Source of the DNA: Nakaseomyces glabratus
Lineage: Eukaryota; Ascomycota; Saccharomycetes; Saccharomycetales; Saccharomycetaceae
Direction: 5' to 3'
DNA: 64,000 nt
NCBI RefSeq assembly: GCF_010111755.1
Contig: NC_088961.1
Coordinates: forward strand, 682,001 to 746,000
This document shows positions 10,228 through 22,749 of the stretch, piece by piece. How positions within the stretch are numbered: the first letter of the stretch is position 1; each line of letters begins with the position of its first letter. The notes beneath the pieces are model-generated. The model had not been told where the DNA came from. It saw nothing but the letters and a program-made list of their open reading frames with translations, and did not search any database. Both the position numbers and the translations under genes were made by a program.

Positions 10228-12678
10228 TTAATATTTAGTATTTCTTAAGCTTTCCGAAGTTGCCTTCATGAATCCCACCCTTGCATTATCTTTCAGTAAA
10301 TCTACACAATGCCGTACAGCTTTATCATCAGTCGCTTCAATTAGCAAATATAGCTTCGGTTCAGTATTATTATCGTTGGTAACATTGGATGGTGGATAAT
10401 AACGTCCTCGTAAAGTGATACTGCATCCAGTTTCACGGATCATATTGCTAATAGAGGTATTTTTGGTCATTTCCCACCTTACTAGTTGTGGGAGATCATT
10501 TACAACAAATTTACATACTGTTGCAATTGTTCCATCGGCATTTGTAACAGTTTCCACAGAAGTATCAAATTTGAAATCATCTGGTAAATCTGCCTCCTGG
10601 CTTATCGATATGTTATCTTGGTGTTTTAACTGTTCATCTAAATCGTTGTTGCTTGTTTCCTTACTGTTATCCATATTTTCAAGACCTTTCCCACCCAAAC
10701 CTGTAGAAAGTTTGTATTTGCCTGATTTCAACCCATCCTCAAACTTTTGGGCCATTTGTTTTAAGTTTTTAACCTCCTTTACCGGACACTCAGAGAAATC
10801 TTTATCCCGCATAGCTTTATTTAGGATATAAGCGGAGCTTAACTCATTTGGTAATAACAAACTGATTGACGTACCTTCTCTAGTTCCTCTTGCAGTTCTA
10901 CCAGTTGAGTGAACGTATTGCGCAAATGTTTTTGCAGAATTATATAGTATCACTCTTGAAACTTCAGGTACATTTAGTCCCCGCGACATGACCTCAGTGC
11001 ACAACAGAATTGAGTTACTAGTTTTCTTAAAAAGCTCTAAATTTTGTCTTCTCTCGTTATATGGCCTTCCAGCATGAATTGAATATAATTTTTCCGAGTA
11101 ATCGGTTAATCTCTTCTCAATAATGTCACATATCTGCTGACTTGATACAAATATTATAGTTTTCTCATCCACTGTCTCACTGTTAAAAACTTTCAGTAAC
11201 GATAGTAATTCTTTAAATTTATCTGATTCGTCAGAACATATTGTAAACTTCTGATTGATTCTCTCATTAACCATGCCCTCTGCATTAACAGTGATTTGTA
11301 AGGGAGAATCAAGAAAACGAGAGGCAAAATTGCTCACTTTGCTCGGAAATGTAGCGCTGAATAAAACACACTGTCTATCTGGTCGAACAGTTCGTAATAC
11401 ACTGGCAATTTGAGGCTCAAATCCAAAATCAAAAAGTCTATCCGCTTCATCCATGACAACAAATGATATTCTTAGTGTAGATACTAGATTTCCTCCGTTC
11501 AATGATAGCAGATCTATGAATCTACCAGGTGTTGCAATAGCTATTTCAACACCTGTTTTCAATTTGTCGATTTGTTTCTTCAAATCAGACCCTCCAGTAC
11601 AACAAATGCTAGAAATATCCAAGTCTGATATTAATTTTTGAACTTCTTCATTAATTTGCACCGCCAGCTCCCTTGTCGGAGCAAATATTACAGCAATTGG
11701 ACCAGTTTCTCCATTTCGTAACTTCTTTTGAGCCTTGACATGTCTGATCATCGGCAGCAGGTATGAAATTGTTTTACCAGATCCAGTCTTGGAGATACCA
11801 ATTACATCCCTGCCACTCATAATAGCCGGTATAGTTTGTGTTTGAATAGGAGTTAATGATTTGTAACTAAACACATCCTTAATAAATCGGATAATATCAT
11901 AGGGAATACCAAGTTGAGACCACTTAGTAACTGGTCTTGGACAATCTTTACCTTCAATTTTGATGTTATCGAGGTCTAACCTTAAGTCTGCAATTTCATC
12001 TTCTGTATATGACTTGATCTCCTCTGGTTCATTATATAAACATTTAGATATAGGATCTAAGTCAATATTCCTAAAATTTACAGGTGTAAGGAGTTTCTTG
12101 TTTTTGTTCTTCTTAGCTTTGGCTAATTTTTTTTGTTCCTTCTGTAAAGCGTCAAATTTTGAGTTGTCTTCATCAAGTAACTCATCATTATTCACTTTAT
12201 TATCAATAACCTCAAAATGAAACTCTTCTGTTGTTTCAATATTGCCAAAGAAGCTATCAAGTGGATCTTCAGTATTTAAGTCAACTTTTTCGAGTATGTC
12301 GGATTCTGATAGTTGTGCATCATTTGTTGGAGTACTATTGATGGGCTTCACTTCATCAAAGACATTGGAAACTCTCTTCTGTCTTTTCTTCCGTTTAATT
12401 CCTTGTATGTTCTCTTCTAGTCGCACACTCGAGGTATGGTTTATTTCACTTTGTGTAGCAGGTGGTGTTTGTTGGTCCGATTTAACCTCTAATTTCCTCT
12501 TCTTCCAAGCCTTGACCTTCTCTAGTTTATTTTCTATATCTGAGACATTATTCTGATTCGATGATTGGCTGTTAGTATTTACGTTCTGCGTGTTCAAAAC
12601 TGCTTTGGATTCAGACTTCTTCTGCTTCCAACGAGCTAATTTCTCTAACCTCTCCTTCTGTTTATCTATACTAGTCAT
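10228..12678 (-). CDS. PRP5: DEAD-box RNA helicase Prp5 (prespliceosome assembly)
   Basis: ATPase that remodels U2 snRNP so that U2 can pair with the intron branch site, and that proofreads that pairing. The protein is 816 aa from the ATG at 12678; the frame is open further upstream, but only from a TTG codon. The N-terminus IDKQKERLEKLARWKQKK is typical of Prp5. Helicase motifs appear in order: Q motif region (GIPYDIIRFIKD), motif I SKTGSGKT, Ia PTRELA, Ib TPGR, motif II written as MDEADRLFD, motif III SAT (FSATFPSKV), then IIFVSSQQICD, HAGRPYNERR, and motif VI HSTGRTARG. It shares a short divergent promoter with ABD1, as in S. cerevisiae (YBR237W/YBR236C). The U2 snRNA gene lies about 12.5 kb away. 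Confidence 0.96.
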   Translation of the reverse strand: MTSIDKQKERLEKLARWKQKKSESKAVLNTQNVNTNSQSSNQNNVSDIENKLEKVKAWKKRKLEVKSDQQTPPATQSEINHTSSVRLEENIQGIKRKKRQKRVSNVFDEVKPINSTPTNDAQLSESDILEKVDLNTEDPLDSFFGNIETTEEFHFEVIDNKVNNDELLDEDNSKFDALQKEQKKLAKAKKNKNKKLLTPVNFRNIDLDPISKCLYNEPEEIKSYTEDEIADLRLDLDNIKIEGKDCPRPVTKWSQLGIPYDIIRFIKDVFSYKSLTPIQTQTIPAIMSGRDVIGISKTGSGKTISYLLPMIRHVKAQKKLRNGETGPIAVIFAPTRELAVQINEEVQKLISDLDISSICCTGGSDLKKQIDKLKTGVEIAIATPGRFIDLLSLNGGNLVSTLRISFVVMDEADRLFDFGFEPQIASVLRTVRPDRQCVLFSATFPSKVSNFASRFLDSPLQITVNAEGMVNERINQKFTICSDESDKFKELLSLLKVFNSETVDEKTIIFVSSQQICDIIEKRLTDYSEKLYSIHAGRPYNERRQNLELFKKTSNSILLCTEVMSRGLNVPEVSRVILYNSAKTFAQYVHSTGRTARGTREGTSISLLLPNELSSAYILNKAMRDKDFSECPVKEVKNLKQMAQKFEDGLKSGKYKLSTGLGGKGLENMDNSKETSNNDLDEQLKHQDNISISQEADLPDDFKFDTSVETVTNADGTIATVCKFVVNDLPQLVRWEMTKNTSISNMIRETGCSITLRGRYYPPSNVTNDNNTEPKLYLLIEATDDKAVRHCVDLLKDNARVGFMKATSESLRNTKY

Positions 12679-14223
<1,545 letters not shown>

Positions 14224-14379
14224 GGTTGGCATTCTCAGTCTTCAGGAAATGGTAAATGTAGTTGATGATTGGCTATGCAGAATAAAAAAAAGTAACAAAA
14301 TCACGGCTTTATAATAGCTGGGTTTTGCGATGTATATAAGAAATTAAATATGCAATTAAATCTTCTAATCCATTGCGGA

Positions 14380-17300
14380 TTATAATGCAGTAGTTACGGT
14401 CATCATTTGAGCGTTAATTAGCATAGTAGGTGGTAATCCATCAAGCCATATGTCAAGATTTTCAATATACTCCATACTTGCTGTTTCATCTTTGTGTGTT
14501 CCTAGTTGTGGTAGCGGTAATGTTGAAAATAGCAAACTGGAATGTTTAGATAAATTGATCATAACATCATTTAGGATTAGGTGTTGAGCTCGGCTTGGAA
14601 GATCATCAAATTTTATGTTTTCCATTAATTTTACTAAGCTTTCATTAGAGTTTAGAGGAGACAGTTCTGGAAGATCCTGCTTTCGAGACTGCCGTTCATT
14701 TGGATCGTTGGTATCAATTACTGGGATTAATGTGGGCTTGTCACCAATACCGTCTTCAAGCACCTTTGTTTTAGGTAATTTCCCGGTGCTAAATACCGGA
14801 AGTGTTTTCTTGCCACTACTTGAATCAAGATTATGAGACATGACTCTCCTGTCATTTTTATGATATATTCCATTTTGGTTCCGAAATAATCCGTTCAAGG
14901 TCAAAGTACTTGTGGATGTTGGTTTAGATGTCGTAGTAGACTCCGTATCAGATATTTCACTTTCATATGGACTTATTATCTGCTGGTTAGGAACACTCGA
15001 ACTTAATTTCAGATTAACACCTAATTTTTGTAGGCCAGCAACCTTATATTTTTCAGTCTTAATGGTTTTGTTCCCAGTTATACCACCATCAGCTGTTGAA
15101 AACCGGCGTTTAGGATTTAATGTTCTTCTGGCATCAACCAGGTCATTCCACCAATCATCATCCTCAAGGACGCGATTGACGTATTCAAAAGCAGATGGCT
15201 CACCATGCACAATTGTGTTATAGACCCTAAACTGGTCCAAAGTCACAGCAATTACTTCAGCTTGAATACGTAATACATCAAGTAATTTTTGCATGTTCTC
15301 GATATCGTTTTTAACTGTATTGACATTTTCTGCAAATAAAATAACTCTTAGAACGTGTGTTTCTTTCCAATCAGGAACTGTTACCAAAATTGCCCCTAAC
15401 TGTAAAATTAAAGTATACGTATCAAGATTAGTAGAAACTAACGAAGGTCTATTACCATCACTTTCTAGCTTTCCACACATTTGAATTGGATATAGATCTA
15501 TCACTCTTTTTGAGGCTTGTTTTATTCCATCTCTTTGAGGAATATCTAAATCTCTGAAGCCATGAGCAATGGCAATGTTGGACTGCATAAGTGATAAATC
15601 TTCAATCATTTGAACCCATTGTGTGGGTGTAACCTTAACCTTATTTTCATAGGCATCGGTTGGAAGTGCTGTGGGTAAATTCATTTTTGCATCTATCATT
15701 TTCTGACTTTTAATGGCCTTCAAAGAGTTCATTGAAATCCGTGACTGAGACAAACTTGCAGATCCAGATTCGGGTCCTTTATTTTTGTAATTTTTCAAGT
15801 AATATGCACCAAGAACGGTTATGTTAGGTTTCATTCCACCTAATCCAGATCCAAGAAATACGTTTCTGACACCCCAGTTCAATGACGGACCAGTACCTAT
15901 TTGCACAAACGCTTTGATTTTTGTTATATCCCTGATCTTCATCCACGCCTTCTGTTGTTTCTTTATGTTATCCAGTTGTTTTTGGAAGTTATTCACTACA
16001 GTAACATGACCTAAAATGTAGAGACCACCTTTTTTTAAATGGTTACAAAATAAAATTAAATTCCAGCTACTCCTAGGGTCATCTACAAATAACAAAATTT
16101 GAGGTCTCCAATATTTGATGTTGTCTTGTTTTAGTCTTAGTAGATATTTCCTTACTTGGTGATAAATCAGATTCTGAGAAACATCCCCCCAAGATTTTGG
16201 AGGGCAAAAATAATGAATTAGCAGAAACAGAATGGTCATAGCAGAGATTAATTCTGATGCTGATAGGCCATCCACAATAAGCATCGCAATCACAGATGAG
16301 ATAGTACCGAAAAGTGCAGTGTACCTGTTAAAATATTTGAAAGATGGTCTAAAATTCGGTGCCGAAGATATACTCAGTAAAAAGCATGCCAGATTCATAA
16401 CAGCAAATGTCATTAAGAATGTCATTGTTATGAAGTTTGCAATTTTGTTCACATCTAGAAATAAACAAAGTTGTGTTGAAAACCAAGTAAATAATAATGC
16501 TGATAGCGGGTGTTTATTAAAGACTTTTAAACCTGGAAATATCGAATCCTTTGCTATTGCCACTAAAATATAAGCAGCACCAACCATACCAACAATAATA
16601 GAAAATAGTGAGGTAGCTAATTCACCGGAAAAAATTAGCCATTGGACAACACTCACTGATTGGATAACTTGTAGTTCCTTATATAGTGTATTTCTTGGAA
16701 TAGAGCAACCCATAGACATAACGACTACTGAATAGCAAATAATAGTGAACAATAAGCCCCACAAAGTCCCTTTAGGTATTGATTTAGAAGGTTTTCGAAG
16801 CTCACTTGACATACCAGCACCGGCAAATATACCTGCTGTGGCAGGAAAGAATACACCAAAAATATCACTGAAATTTTCCTTTCCCTTTAGCAAAGATCCT
16901 GCTGCACCTTTAGTGAAATGAGGGAAAAGATTGTTCTTAAATGTTTTCCAAGAAGGTCCTGTATATTTCACAAAACCTTCAGTAAATGGCAATTTAAAGA
17001 GCAATGAAATAGGTATCGAAATAATTGATGCAAATAAGATGAAAAATAGAATGTTGCCCGCTCTGGACACTGTCTGTGAGCCAACTAGGGCAACCATAAG
17101 GCAAATAAATAATATTGTTGTTGCATATATGAAGGAGTATACTTCACCTTGTGGTAATAGAGGCCATATTACGCCTGCGCTTAGATTATCTGATAGATTT
17201 TTGTTCGCTCCAAAGTTGTATAATAGTGGCTCTACCAGACCCACTGCATTCATACCACTATTGAATACTTGTCCCAAAAAGAATACCAGTCCAATAGAGC

Positions 17301-17742
17301 CACCAAATTCTGGTCCCAAACTTCTAGATATCATGTAGTAAGCCCCACCACCTCGAACAGTTCCATTCGTAGAAATTGCCGATATACTTAATGTAGTCAA
17401 TAGATTGATACTATAACTTAGCACAAGTAGGCCTAAAGTACTCAGTATTCCCAACTGTCCCAGAATAAAACCAAATCTTAAGAACATCAGAATTGAAAGC
17501 ACGTTAAGTGCTGTTGGAATGAACACACCATCAAAAGTACCTAATTTGTCCTTGTTGGGGTTATCTGGATCATATCGTGACGAAACTTTATGAGCTTTAC
17601 CAGATGGTGTAGAGTAATAGTTGTATGAAGATGTTGAAGTTCTCCTTTGAAATTCCCCAATTAAAGAGCTTGATTCATTGACACTATCCCTAGGTGAAGG
17701 TCGATGAGCCCCCGGCAAATCATAGAATTTGCTTGCTCTCAT
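14380..17742 (-). CDS. VHC1: Vacuolar cation-chloride cotransporter
   Basis: 1120 aa, matching the S. cerevisiae Vhc1 length as I recall it. Member of the cation-chloride cotransporter (CCC, SLC12-like) family; the yeast protein acts as a K-Cl cotransporter on the vacuole membrane. An N-terminal cytosolic tail (about 1-65, Ser-rich) precedes about 12 hydrophobic segments between residues 70 and 510, including [20 protein letters not shown] and [18 protein letters not shown], the latter a conserved APC/CCC motif. A long cytosolic C-terminal domain (about 520-1120) has the CCC regulatory fold and a variable insert near 890-1040. It is divergent from ARC40 and convergent with ABD1, as in S. cerevisiae YBR235W. 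Confidence 0.93.
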   Translation of the reverse strand: MRASKFYDLPGAHRPSPRDSVNESSSLIGEFQRRTSTSSYNYYSTPSGKAHKVSSRYDPDNPNKDKLGTFDGVFIPTALNVLSILMFLRFGFILGQLGILSTLGLLVLSYSINLLTTLSISAISTNGTVRGGGAYYMISRSLGPEFGGSIGLVFFLGQVFNSGMNAVGLVEPLLYNFGANKNLSDNLSAGVIWPLLPQGEVYSFIYATTILFICLMVALVGSQTVSRAGNILFFILFASIISIPISLLFKLPFTEGFVKYTGPSWKTFKNNLFPHFTKGAAGSLLKGKENFSDIFGVFFPATAGIFAGAGMSSELRKPSKSIPKGTLWGLLFTIICYSVVVMSMGCSIPRNTLYKELQVIQSVSVVQWLIFSGELATSLFSIIVGMVGAAYILVAIAKDSIFPGLKVFNKHPLSALLFTWFSTQLCLFLDVNKIANFITMTFLMTFAVMNLACFLLSISSAPNFRPSFKYFNRYTALFGTISSVIAMLIVDGLSASELISAMTILFLLIHYFCPPKSWGDVSQNLIYHQVRKYLLRLKQDNIKYWRPQILLFVDDPRSSWNLILFCNHLKKGGLYILGHVTVVNNFQKQLDNIKKQQKAWMKIRDITKIKAFVQIGTGPSLNWGVRNVFLGSGLGGMKPNITVLGAYYLKNYKNKGPESGSASLSQSRISMNSLKAIKSQKMIDAKMNLPTALPTDAYENKVKVTPTQWVQMIEDLSLMQSNIAIAHGFRDLDIPQRDGIKQASKRVIDLYPIQMCGKLESDGNRPSLVSTNLDTYTLILQLGAILVTVPDWKETHVLRVILFAENVNTVKNDIENMQKLLDVLRIQAEVIAVTLDQFRVYNTIVHGEPSAFEYVNRVLEDDDWWNDLVDARRTLNPKRRFSTADGGITGNKTIKTEKYKVAGLQKLGVNLKLSSSVPNQQIISPYESEISDTESTTTSKPTSTSTLTLNGLFRNQNGIYHKNDRRVMSHNLDSSSGKKTLPVFSTGKLPKTKVLEDGIGDKPTLIPVIDTNDPNERQSRKQDLPELSPLNSNESLVKLMENIKFDDLPSRAQHLILNDVMINLSKHSSLLFSTLPLPQLGTHKDETASMEYIENLDIWLDGLPPTMLINAQMMTVTTAL

Positions 17743-18583
17743 ATGCTTTATGGTATCTAATACTTTTCCTTGTTATTATCACGAATGATACACTAATTTC
17801 TCTTAGTAGTTGTGGTAAGAAATGTAGAATAATTTCCTGAACTATATCACAAATTGTTTGATTGCTTTGTGTAGATTATTGCAAAGGCTAATTAGTGTTT
17901 AGTTGATTCCATTTTATGTCACGGCATAGTTCCCGAAAATTTAGGATTCAGCGATGTCCCAGTAGTCATAGCAATTACATATCGCGACACCTGCTTATCC
18001 TAAGTATGGCAAACTGTCAACAGAGTTACGCACTGATCGTTTCAGAAACCAAGACTTTCATCAACAAGTTCAATTTTTTATAGCGGTGATGTCTAGTTGT
18101 CATGAGTCACTTAAAGGCATTGTAAAATGGGATCCTTTAGGTGAAACTCTGCAAAAGGTACATGCCATTGTAAAATGTAACTGTATTGCCAAACAGCAAA
18201 GCACAAAAAAGCAATACACTGCCCCCACTTACACTGATCGAACCCAACATATCAATAAATCCTTGTCAAGATATCTAGTTCAACCAAGTTAACAGCCCAA
18301 TTATCGGTATTATTGTACGTTTGTACGTAACAGACTGTTGGTGCGTCCTCATGAAAAGTTAGTAGTAATTACCCGGCATCCTATCCTCCCTCCCCTGTCA
18401 GCAACCTTCCCTATCTCTAAGAACCGATGAGTGGTCATGGTGATAATAAGCTCGCTAGTCGGCTACATAAATGTTGTGAGTAATGTAGCAATTGGTGTGT
18501 TTGTTACTTGTTTGACTGTGATTCATAATAGCTGAATAAGTAAAATTATAATTGCTCACCGAACATTAGTTGAGAGTCTCCTA
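17743..18583. promoter_or_regulatory. VHC1-ARC40 divergent promoter
   Basis: About 840 bases between divergent ATGs. It holds a Reb1-type TTACCCGG at 18369-18376, a common nucleosome-clearing site in divergent yeast promoters. No RNA gene seen. Confidence 0.55.
18369..18376 (+). promoter_or_regulatory. Reb1-type site in the VHC1-ARC40 promoter
   Basis: TTACCCGG is an exact match to the general regulatory factor Reb1 consensus, about 210 bases upstream of the ARC40 ATG. Binding is inferred from the motif only. Confidence 0.55.
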
Positions 18584-19699
18584 ATGTCTGATAATTCTGT
18601 TCTAAAAGTTTTCAAGCTCGTCAAGGCCCCTATCTATTCCCACTGTTTCTCGGCGGATAGATCTGTACTAGCCATTTCATGTGAGGCTAACTGTTTGATT
18701 TATCGTGTTGGTGGTCCAACGCCTCAATTGGTGGCTACTTTGGCAAATCATGACAAACTGGTCACTGCCGTTGATATCTCTCCTCATGGTAGGATTGTGA
18801 CTTGTTCACAAGACCGTAACGCCTACGTGTGGGAGCCATTGAGTGATGGATCATACAAGCCAACCTTGGTATTACTACGTATCAACAGAGCTGCTACATC
18901 TGTCTCTTGGGCTCCAAGTGGTTACAAGTTTGCCGTGGGCTCAAGTGCTCGCATAATCGCTGTCTGTTACTATGAGCATGAAAACAACTGGTGGGTGTCA
19001 AAGCATATCAAGAAGCCTATAAAATCTACCATCAATTGCCTCTCTTGGCATACGAACGGGGTTTTGCTTGCCGCTGGTGGTACTGACGGTTACATGCGTG
19101 TTTTCTCTGGTTTCATTAAAGGGTTGGACTCAAAGGAGTCGGTTGCTGGATCGCCATGGGGTGATAAATTCCCATTCGGTTCCTTGGTCAAAGAATGGTA
19201 TCAAGGTTCGTACATTCATGACGTTAAATGGAGAAGTTCCCAGGAACAAATTGCGTTTGTTACCCACGATGCTAAATTAAACATTGTTGATTCTCAAAAT
19301 GGATATGAGTTTACGGACTCTCCAGATGGTTTACCATTCAAAGCTTTGGTGTGGATTAATGACAATGAAATTTTGTGTGGTGGTTACTCTTGTCATCCTG
19401 TTTTATTTTCAAAGTCGTCTCAGGGATGGAAGTTTTCCAAGAACATTGACAAGATTGGTGCAAAGACTCCTACCCCTCAAGTTGGTGGTGAGGACGAGGA
19501 TGAAAATCCAACATTTGGTATGTCGGCCTTGAAGAAATTTAAGGAATTGGATTTGAAGGGTAAAGTTAGTGTAGAAGTCCAAGAATCGGCTCACGAAAAC
19601 ACTATTACCGAATTAGCACCATTTGCTGAGTCTAACGGCCAAGTCACAGAGGTCAGTTCTTGTGGTCTAGACGGTAAAATTGTTATTTACAGAATCTAA
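18584..19699 (+). CDS. ARC40: Arp2/3 complex subunit, WD40 protein (p40/ARPC1)
   Basis: 371 aa, all WD40 beta-propeller. Arc40 holds Arp2 and Arp3 in the actin-nucleating complex at cortical patches. Visible repeats include DISPHGRIVTCSQDRNAYVW, TSVSWAPSGYKFAVGSSARI, NCLSWHTNGVLLAAGGTDG, ITELAPFAESNGQVTEVSSC and the closing GLDGKIVIYRI. An acidic insert (GGEDEDENPTFGMSALKKF, about 297-316) near the last blade matches the family's conserved arm that contacts the complex. The start ATG at 18584 gives an N-terminus (MSDNSVLKVFKLVKAPIYSH) appropriate for the family. Order and orientation match YBR234C. Confidence 0.95.
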   Translation: MSDNSVLKVFKLVKAPIYSHCFSADRSVLAISCEANCLIYRVGGPTPQLVATLANHDKLVTAVDISPHGRIVTCSQDRNAYVWEPLSDGSYKPTLVLLRINRAATSVSWAPSGYKFAVGSSARIIAVCYYEHENNWWVSKHIKKPIKSTINCLSWHTNGVLLAAGGTDGYMRVFSGFIKGLDSKESVAGSPWGDKFPFGSLVKEWYQGSYIHDVKWRSSQEQIAFVTHDAKLNIVDSQNGYEFTDSPDGLPFKALVWINDNEILCGGYSCHPVLFSKSSQGWKFSKNIDKIGAKTPTPQVGGEDEDENPTFGMSALKKFKELDLKGKVSVEVQESAHENTITELAPFAESNGQVTEVSSCGLDGKIVIYRI

Positions 19700-19921
19700 T
19701 CTTTACAAGTATTAAGTATTATTGATTTAGTGATGGCTAATAAAATATAATAATAGTAATAATGCATTCCGAATATACAATACTGAAACCACTACCATAA
19801 TAGTATATGTAGTGCTAATAATAATACAAAATTGAGTTTCTAATTCCTACGGTAGATGAGAAGTAGTCATCCTTAAACCTCAATAACAACATTGAAGAAC
19901 TGTTTTTTAATGAATGCAAAT

Positions 19922-20203
19922 TCATGACTCAGAATTGAATTTCTGAGTTTGCTGCTTCTGTAAAATTAGTGAATACACACTCCCCTTTAATAGTGTGCCA
20001 ACAAGGCCAATTTTTACTTCAATTTCTCTCATTTCCTTTAATATCTCATCAGGTGATGAATTACTCGAATCTTTATTGCCTTTTGTATCTAATTGTTGCT
20101 GATTGAGATCTTTGATGGAACTATCCAAATCTCGCAGACAGCTCACAAGTTCTTTGTATCTCGCAAGCACTTTTTGCTGTAAGGGCGTCAATGTATTATC
20201 CAT
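19922..20203 (-). CDS. DAD3: DASH/Dam1 complex subunit Dad3
   Basis: 93 aa, essentially the length of S. cerevisiae Dad3. Small alpha-helical subunit of the ring-forming DASH complex that couples kinetochores to microtubules. The N-terminus (LTPLQQKVLARYKELVSCL) and the segment IEVKIGLVGTLLKGSVYSLI are characteristic. ATG at 20203. It sits between ARC40 and PBP2, as YBR233W-A does. It is short, but family fit and context agree. Confidence 0.9.
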   Translation of the reverse strand: MDNTLTPLQQKVLARYKELVSCLRDLDSSIKDLNQQQLDTKGNKDSSNSSPDEILKEMREIEVKIGLVGTLLKGSVYSLILQKQQTQKFNSES

Positions 20204-20657
20204 ATCTAATCTTAGTTTTCCTTAGTGTTAGCGTTATGTAAATGGCCTATTGGTTTTAATGTTGAAACACAAATGAAATAAAATGGTGGAAACACTAAAA
20301 AATGCTACTTTGATCTTTTAAATGTAAATATTGAGTTGTGATTATTTTTCGTGTCTAGGTGATATTAAGAAAGTATAACACTATCATAATAAAAAGAATT
20401 AATTGCTCAAACAAAACTAATATTTAAAGCATATTTAAAAACTGTATAATATTGTTACAACATGAGAACTGCTACTTAACTATTTATATGAATTTGCTCT
20501 ATCAACAGAGCGCTCGCAACATTACTAAAATGTGGTCTATGTAAGGCACTAAAAATAATTGTCATCACTAATACAAAGAGATCAGGTATGTGTACTTTCT
20601 TTGTCTTTCATTGCGTGATAAACGTAGGTTGAATTAATCCATTTGATTGAGTTGACA
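20204..20657. other. Intergenic region between PBP2 3' end and DAD3 promoter
   Basis: About 450 bases of AT-rich sequence holding the DAD3 upstream region and the PBP2 3' flank (both genes on the minus strand). I see nothing else in it. Confidence 0.5.
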
Positions 20658-22040
20658 TTAACTCTTTTCAAAATTAGCTCTGTCTATTTCAATTTTATTA
20701 CTGATTAGCATAATGGCGGCTTGCAAAGCCATATAAGTCCCTTTAATCGTCAATTTTCTTTCAGAGACTCCTTCAATGCGGTTGTCAATAAAAATTGCAC
20801 ACCCTGTACTTTCTTTGACTGAATTAATGTGTTTGCCTTCTTTACCAATTATATTTCCAACAAAATTCTCATCTATGTAAATATCTTGCTTTACTGGAGC
20901 AATCGGGTTGCTGTAGGCCATGTTGTTTTCCGGATTGTCAACAATCCTGACATTTGGTATATTTCTAGTAGGTGTAAATGATGGAGCACTAGCCACATTC
21001 GCTGATGTATAGTGAATTTGGCCTGATTCGGGCCTATTCATGTATTCATCGTGAAATGCATGGCCATTAATAGATGGTGGTACGTTGTTAGCCAGCATGG
21101 ATTGCGGTCTTGGTAGTCTATGTGACTTTTTGTTTCTTGGAGTATTATATTTATCCATTGGATGGTATTGGTGATGCATTTGATGAGGAAATTTGTTATA
21201 CATTTGTGCACCATATGAGTTCGGTAGAGCCGATCCCATTTGTGAAGGCTGATAGAATATGGATTTTCTCTGTTTCAACTCTTCTCTGCAATTCAAAAGT
21301 GATTGGGCAACGTAATATGTAGCGATATGTATGGCATCTGGTACACCAGTGATGGATAATATCCTATCATTGGACATCATTAATTGATTTGGGGATGCAT
21401 ACAGTTTTGCGGCACTTCTTTCTTCTATTTCCCGTAACTGGCTGCCACCTTTTCCGATTACACTTCCCATTAATGCGTGCGATATTAGCAAATTTAAAAT
21501 TAATGTTGTGTCTTCTGCATCTGAGCTATTTTGACTAGCTTCACTATCCAAGCTCGAGCTACTTTGATTTGCGTTATTCTTACTGTCCTTTTCAATTATA
21601 ATCCTAGCAATTTTACCAAAGGCTTTACCAACATTCTCGCAGCTTCCCTTAACGTGTATTACCCTTTCTGGTACACCTCTGATATTTGGTGAAACGTTTA
21701 TCTTTGTACTTGTCTGTTCTTTCAATTTATTTATTGATTCTCCCTTTGGGCCGACTATTATAGATGCCTGTTTGACTAAGCAGAGCATACGTAAGCTGAT
21801 ATCCTGGCTCTGTATATTGGTCTTAGGGTCCAATTTTGTGCTTGTATATGAACTGTTGCGGTCATCAGAACTTAATTCGGATTTGGAATTTCCTTCATTG
21901 TCAGCCTCTTCATCATCCAGAGCAACCCGTTTAATCTCAGCCTCTAGATCCACACAGTCTTCATTTTTCCTCTTCAAGACATTAGGTGAAAGCCCATTTG
22001 AACTGGAGCTCCCCATTGTCTCTTTATCAATAGTCATCAT
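20658..22040 (-). CDS. PBP2: Triple KH-domain RNA-binding protein Pbp2
   Basis: 460 aa with three KH domains of the PCBP/hnRNP K type. KH1 is at about 80-150 with GxxG loop GPKG (SIIVGPKGESINKLKEQT). KH2 is at about 178-250 with loop GKGG (MGSVIGKGGSQLREIEERS). KH3 is at about 385-452 with loop GKEG (FVGNIIGKEGKHINSVKEST). An unstructured His/Asn/Pro-rich linker separates KH2 and KH3. S. cerevisiae Pbp2 interacts with the poly(A)-binding-protein partner Pbp1; RNA targets cannot be read here. Start is MM at 22040. Neighbours DAD3 and SWC5 match YBR233W. Confidence 0.92.
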   Translation of the reverse strand: MMTIDKETMGSSSSNGLSPNVLKRKNEDCVDLEAEIKRVALDDEEADNEGNSKSELSSDDRNSSYTSTKLDPKTNIQSQDISLRMLCLVKQASIIVGPKGESINKLKEQTSTKINVSPNIRGVPERVIHVKGSCENVGKAFGKIARIIIEKDSKNNANQSSSSLDSEASQNSSDAEDTTLILNLLISHALMGSVIGKGGSQLREIEERSAAKLYASPNQLMMSNDRILSITGVPDAIHIATYYVAQSLLNCREELKQRKSIFYQPSQMGSALPNSYGAQMYNKFPHQMHHQYHPMDKYNTPRNKKSHRLPRPQSMLANNVPPSINGHAFHDEYMNRPESGQIHYTSANVASAPSFTPTRNIPNVRIVDNPENNMAYSNPIAPVKQDIYIDENFVGNIIGKEGKHINSVKESTGCAIFIDNRIEGVSERKLTIKGTYMALQAAIMLISNKIEIDRANFEKS

Positions 22041-22749
22041 ATCACTGTTGTCGGATAATATAATTGAACAGTATAGACTTGTTTCTCACTCTTGTAATTT
22101 ATGATACTTACCCCTAACAGCAACAATTGTAACAGCCTTTCTATAATCCAGAAGTCACAAATTATTAAGCTTGTCAATTATCTGAGTCGAACACGATTTA
22201 CTTCTTATAGTTTATGTTGCTCCTCAATATCAATTCTTGAAAAAGCACCCTTGTTGTTCTTTCTGTGAGTCGCACCTATACGATACCTTTTGTCAAAGAC
22301 AGAATAATATAATGTAATATACCCAATTCAAAAACCCGACGTTGTAATGTAACAATTTCTGATAAAAAGATTGTAATATTGCTGTACCTCAGTTGAATCC
22401 AGTAATCTTTGCCTTGACTTCTGCAATTGCCATTGTATTACAGACTATGTTGTTCAATTCTGAGAGCTCTTTATTGCTGTGAAATTGCTATTTTTCGTGA
22501 AATTTCGGAATTTTGACAGACTTTTGGTGACCTCTCGCCCCACGATTTATTACCCGGACATTTAGACCCAAAAGTCTTGATTTAAAGGCTCATCGATGGG
22601 ATGGAAGGTAGTACAATGAGCACCGAAGTCAACATAGTTAGCGTGCCATTATATCCAGTTTGTTTCATCTAATCCTTGGTGTTGGAGTACTACATTGATA
22701 AGATCGTCTTAGTCGGAAAAGTTTGCTTCTTCTGAGATTTGAATCAAGC
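22041..22749. promoter_or_regulatory. PBP2-SWC5 divergent promoter
   Basis: About 700 bases between divergent starts, with a Reb1-type TTACCCGG at 22550-22557, 193 bases upstream of the SWC5 ATG. No other gene is seen. Confidence 0.5.
22550..22557 (+). promoter_or_regulatory. Reb1-type site in the PBP2-SWC5 promoter
   Basis: Exact TTACCCGG. This is the second such site in a divergent promoter of this block. Function is inferred from the motif. Confidence 0.5.

Noticed and set aside
18230..18260. GGGTTCGATC on the reverse strand, resembling a tRNA B box
   Set aside because: The consensus is incomplete and no cloverleaf arms can be formed around it.
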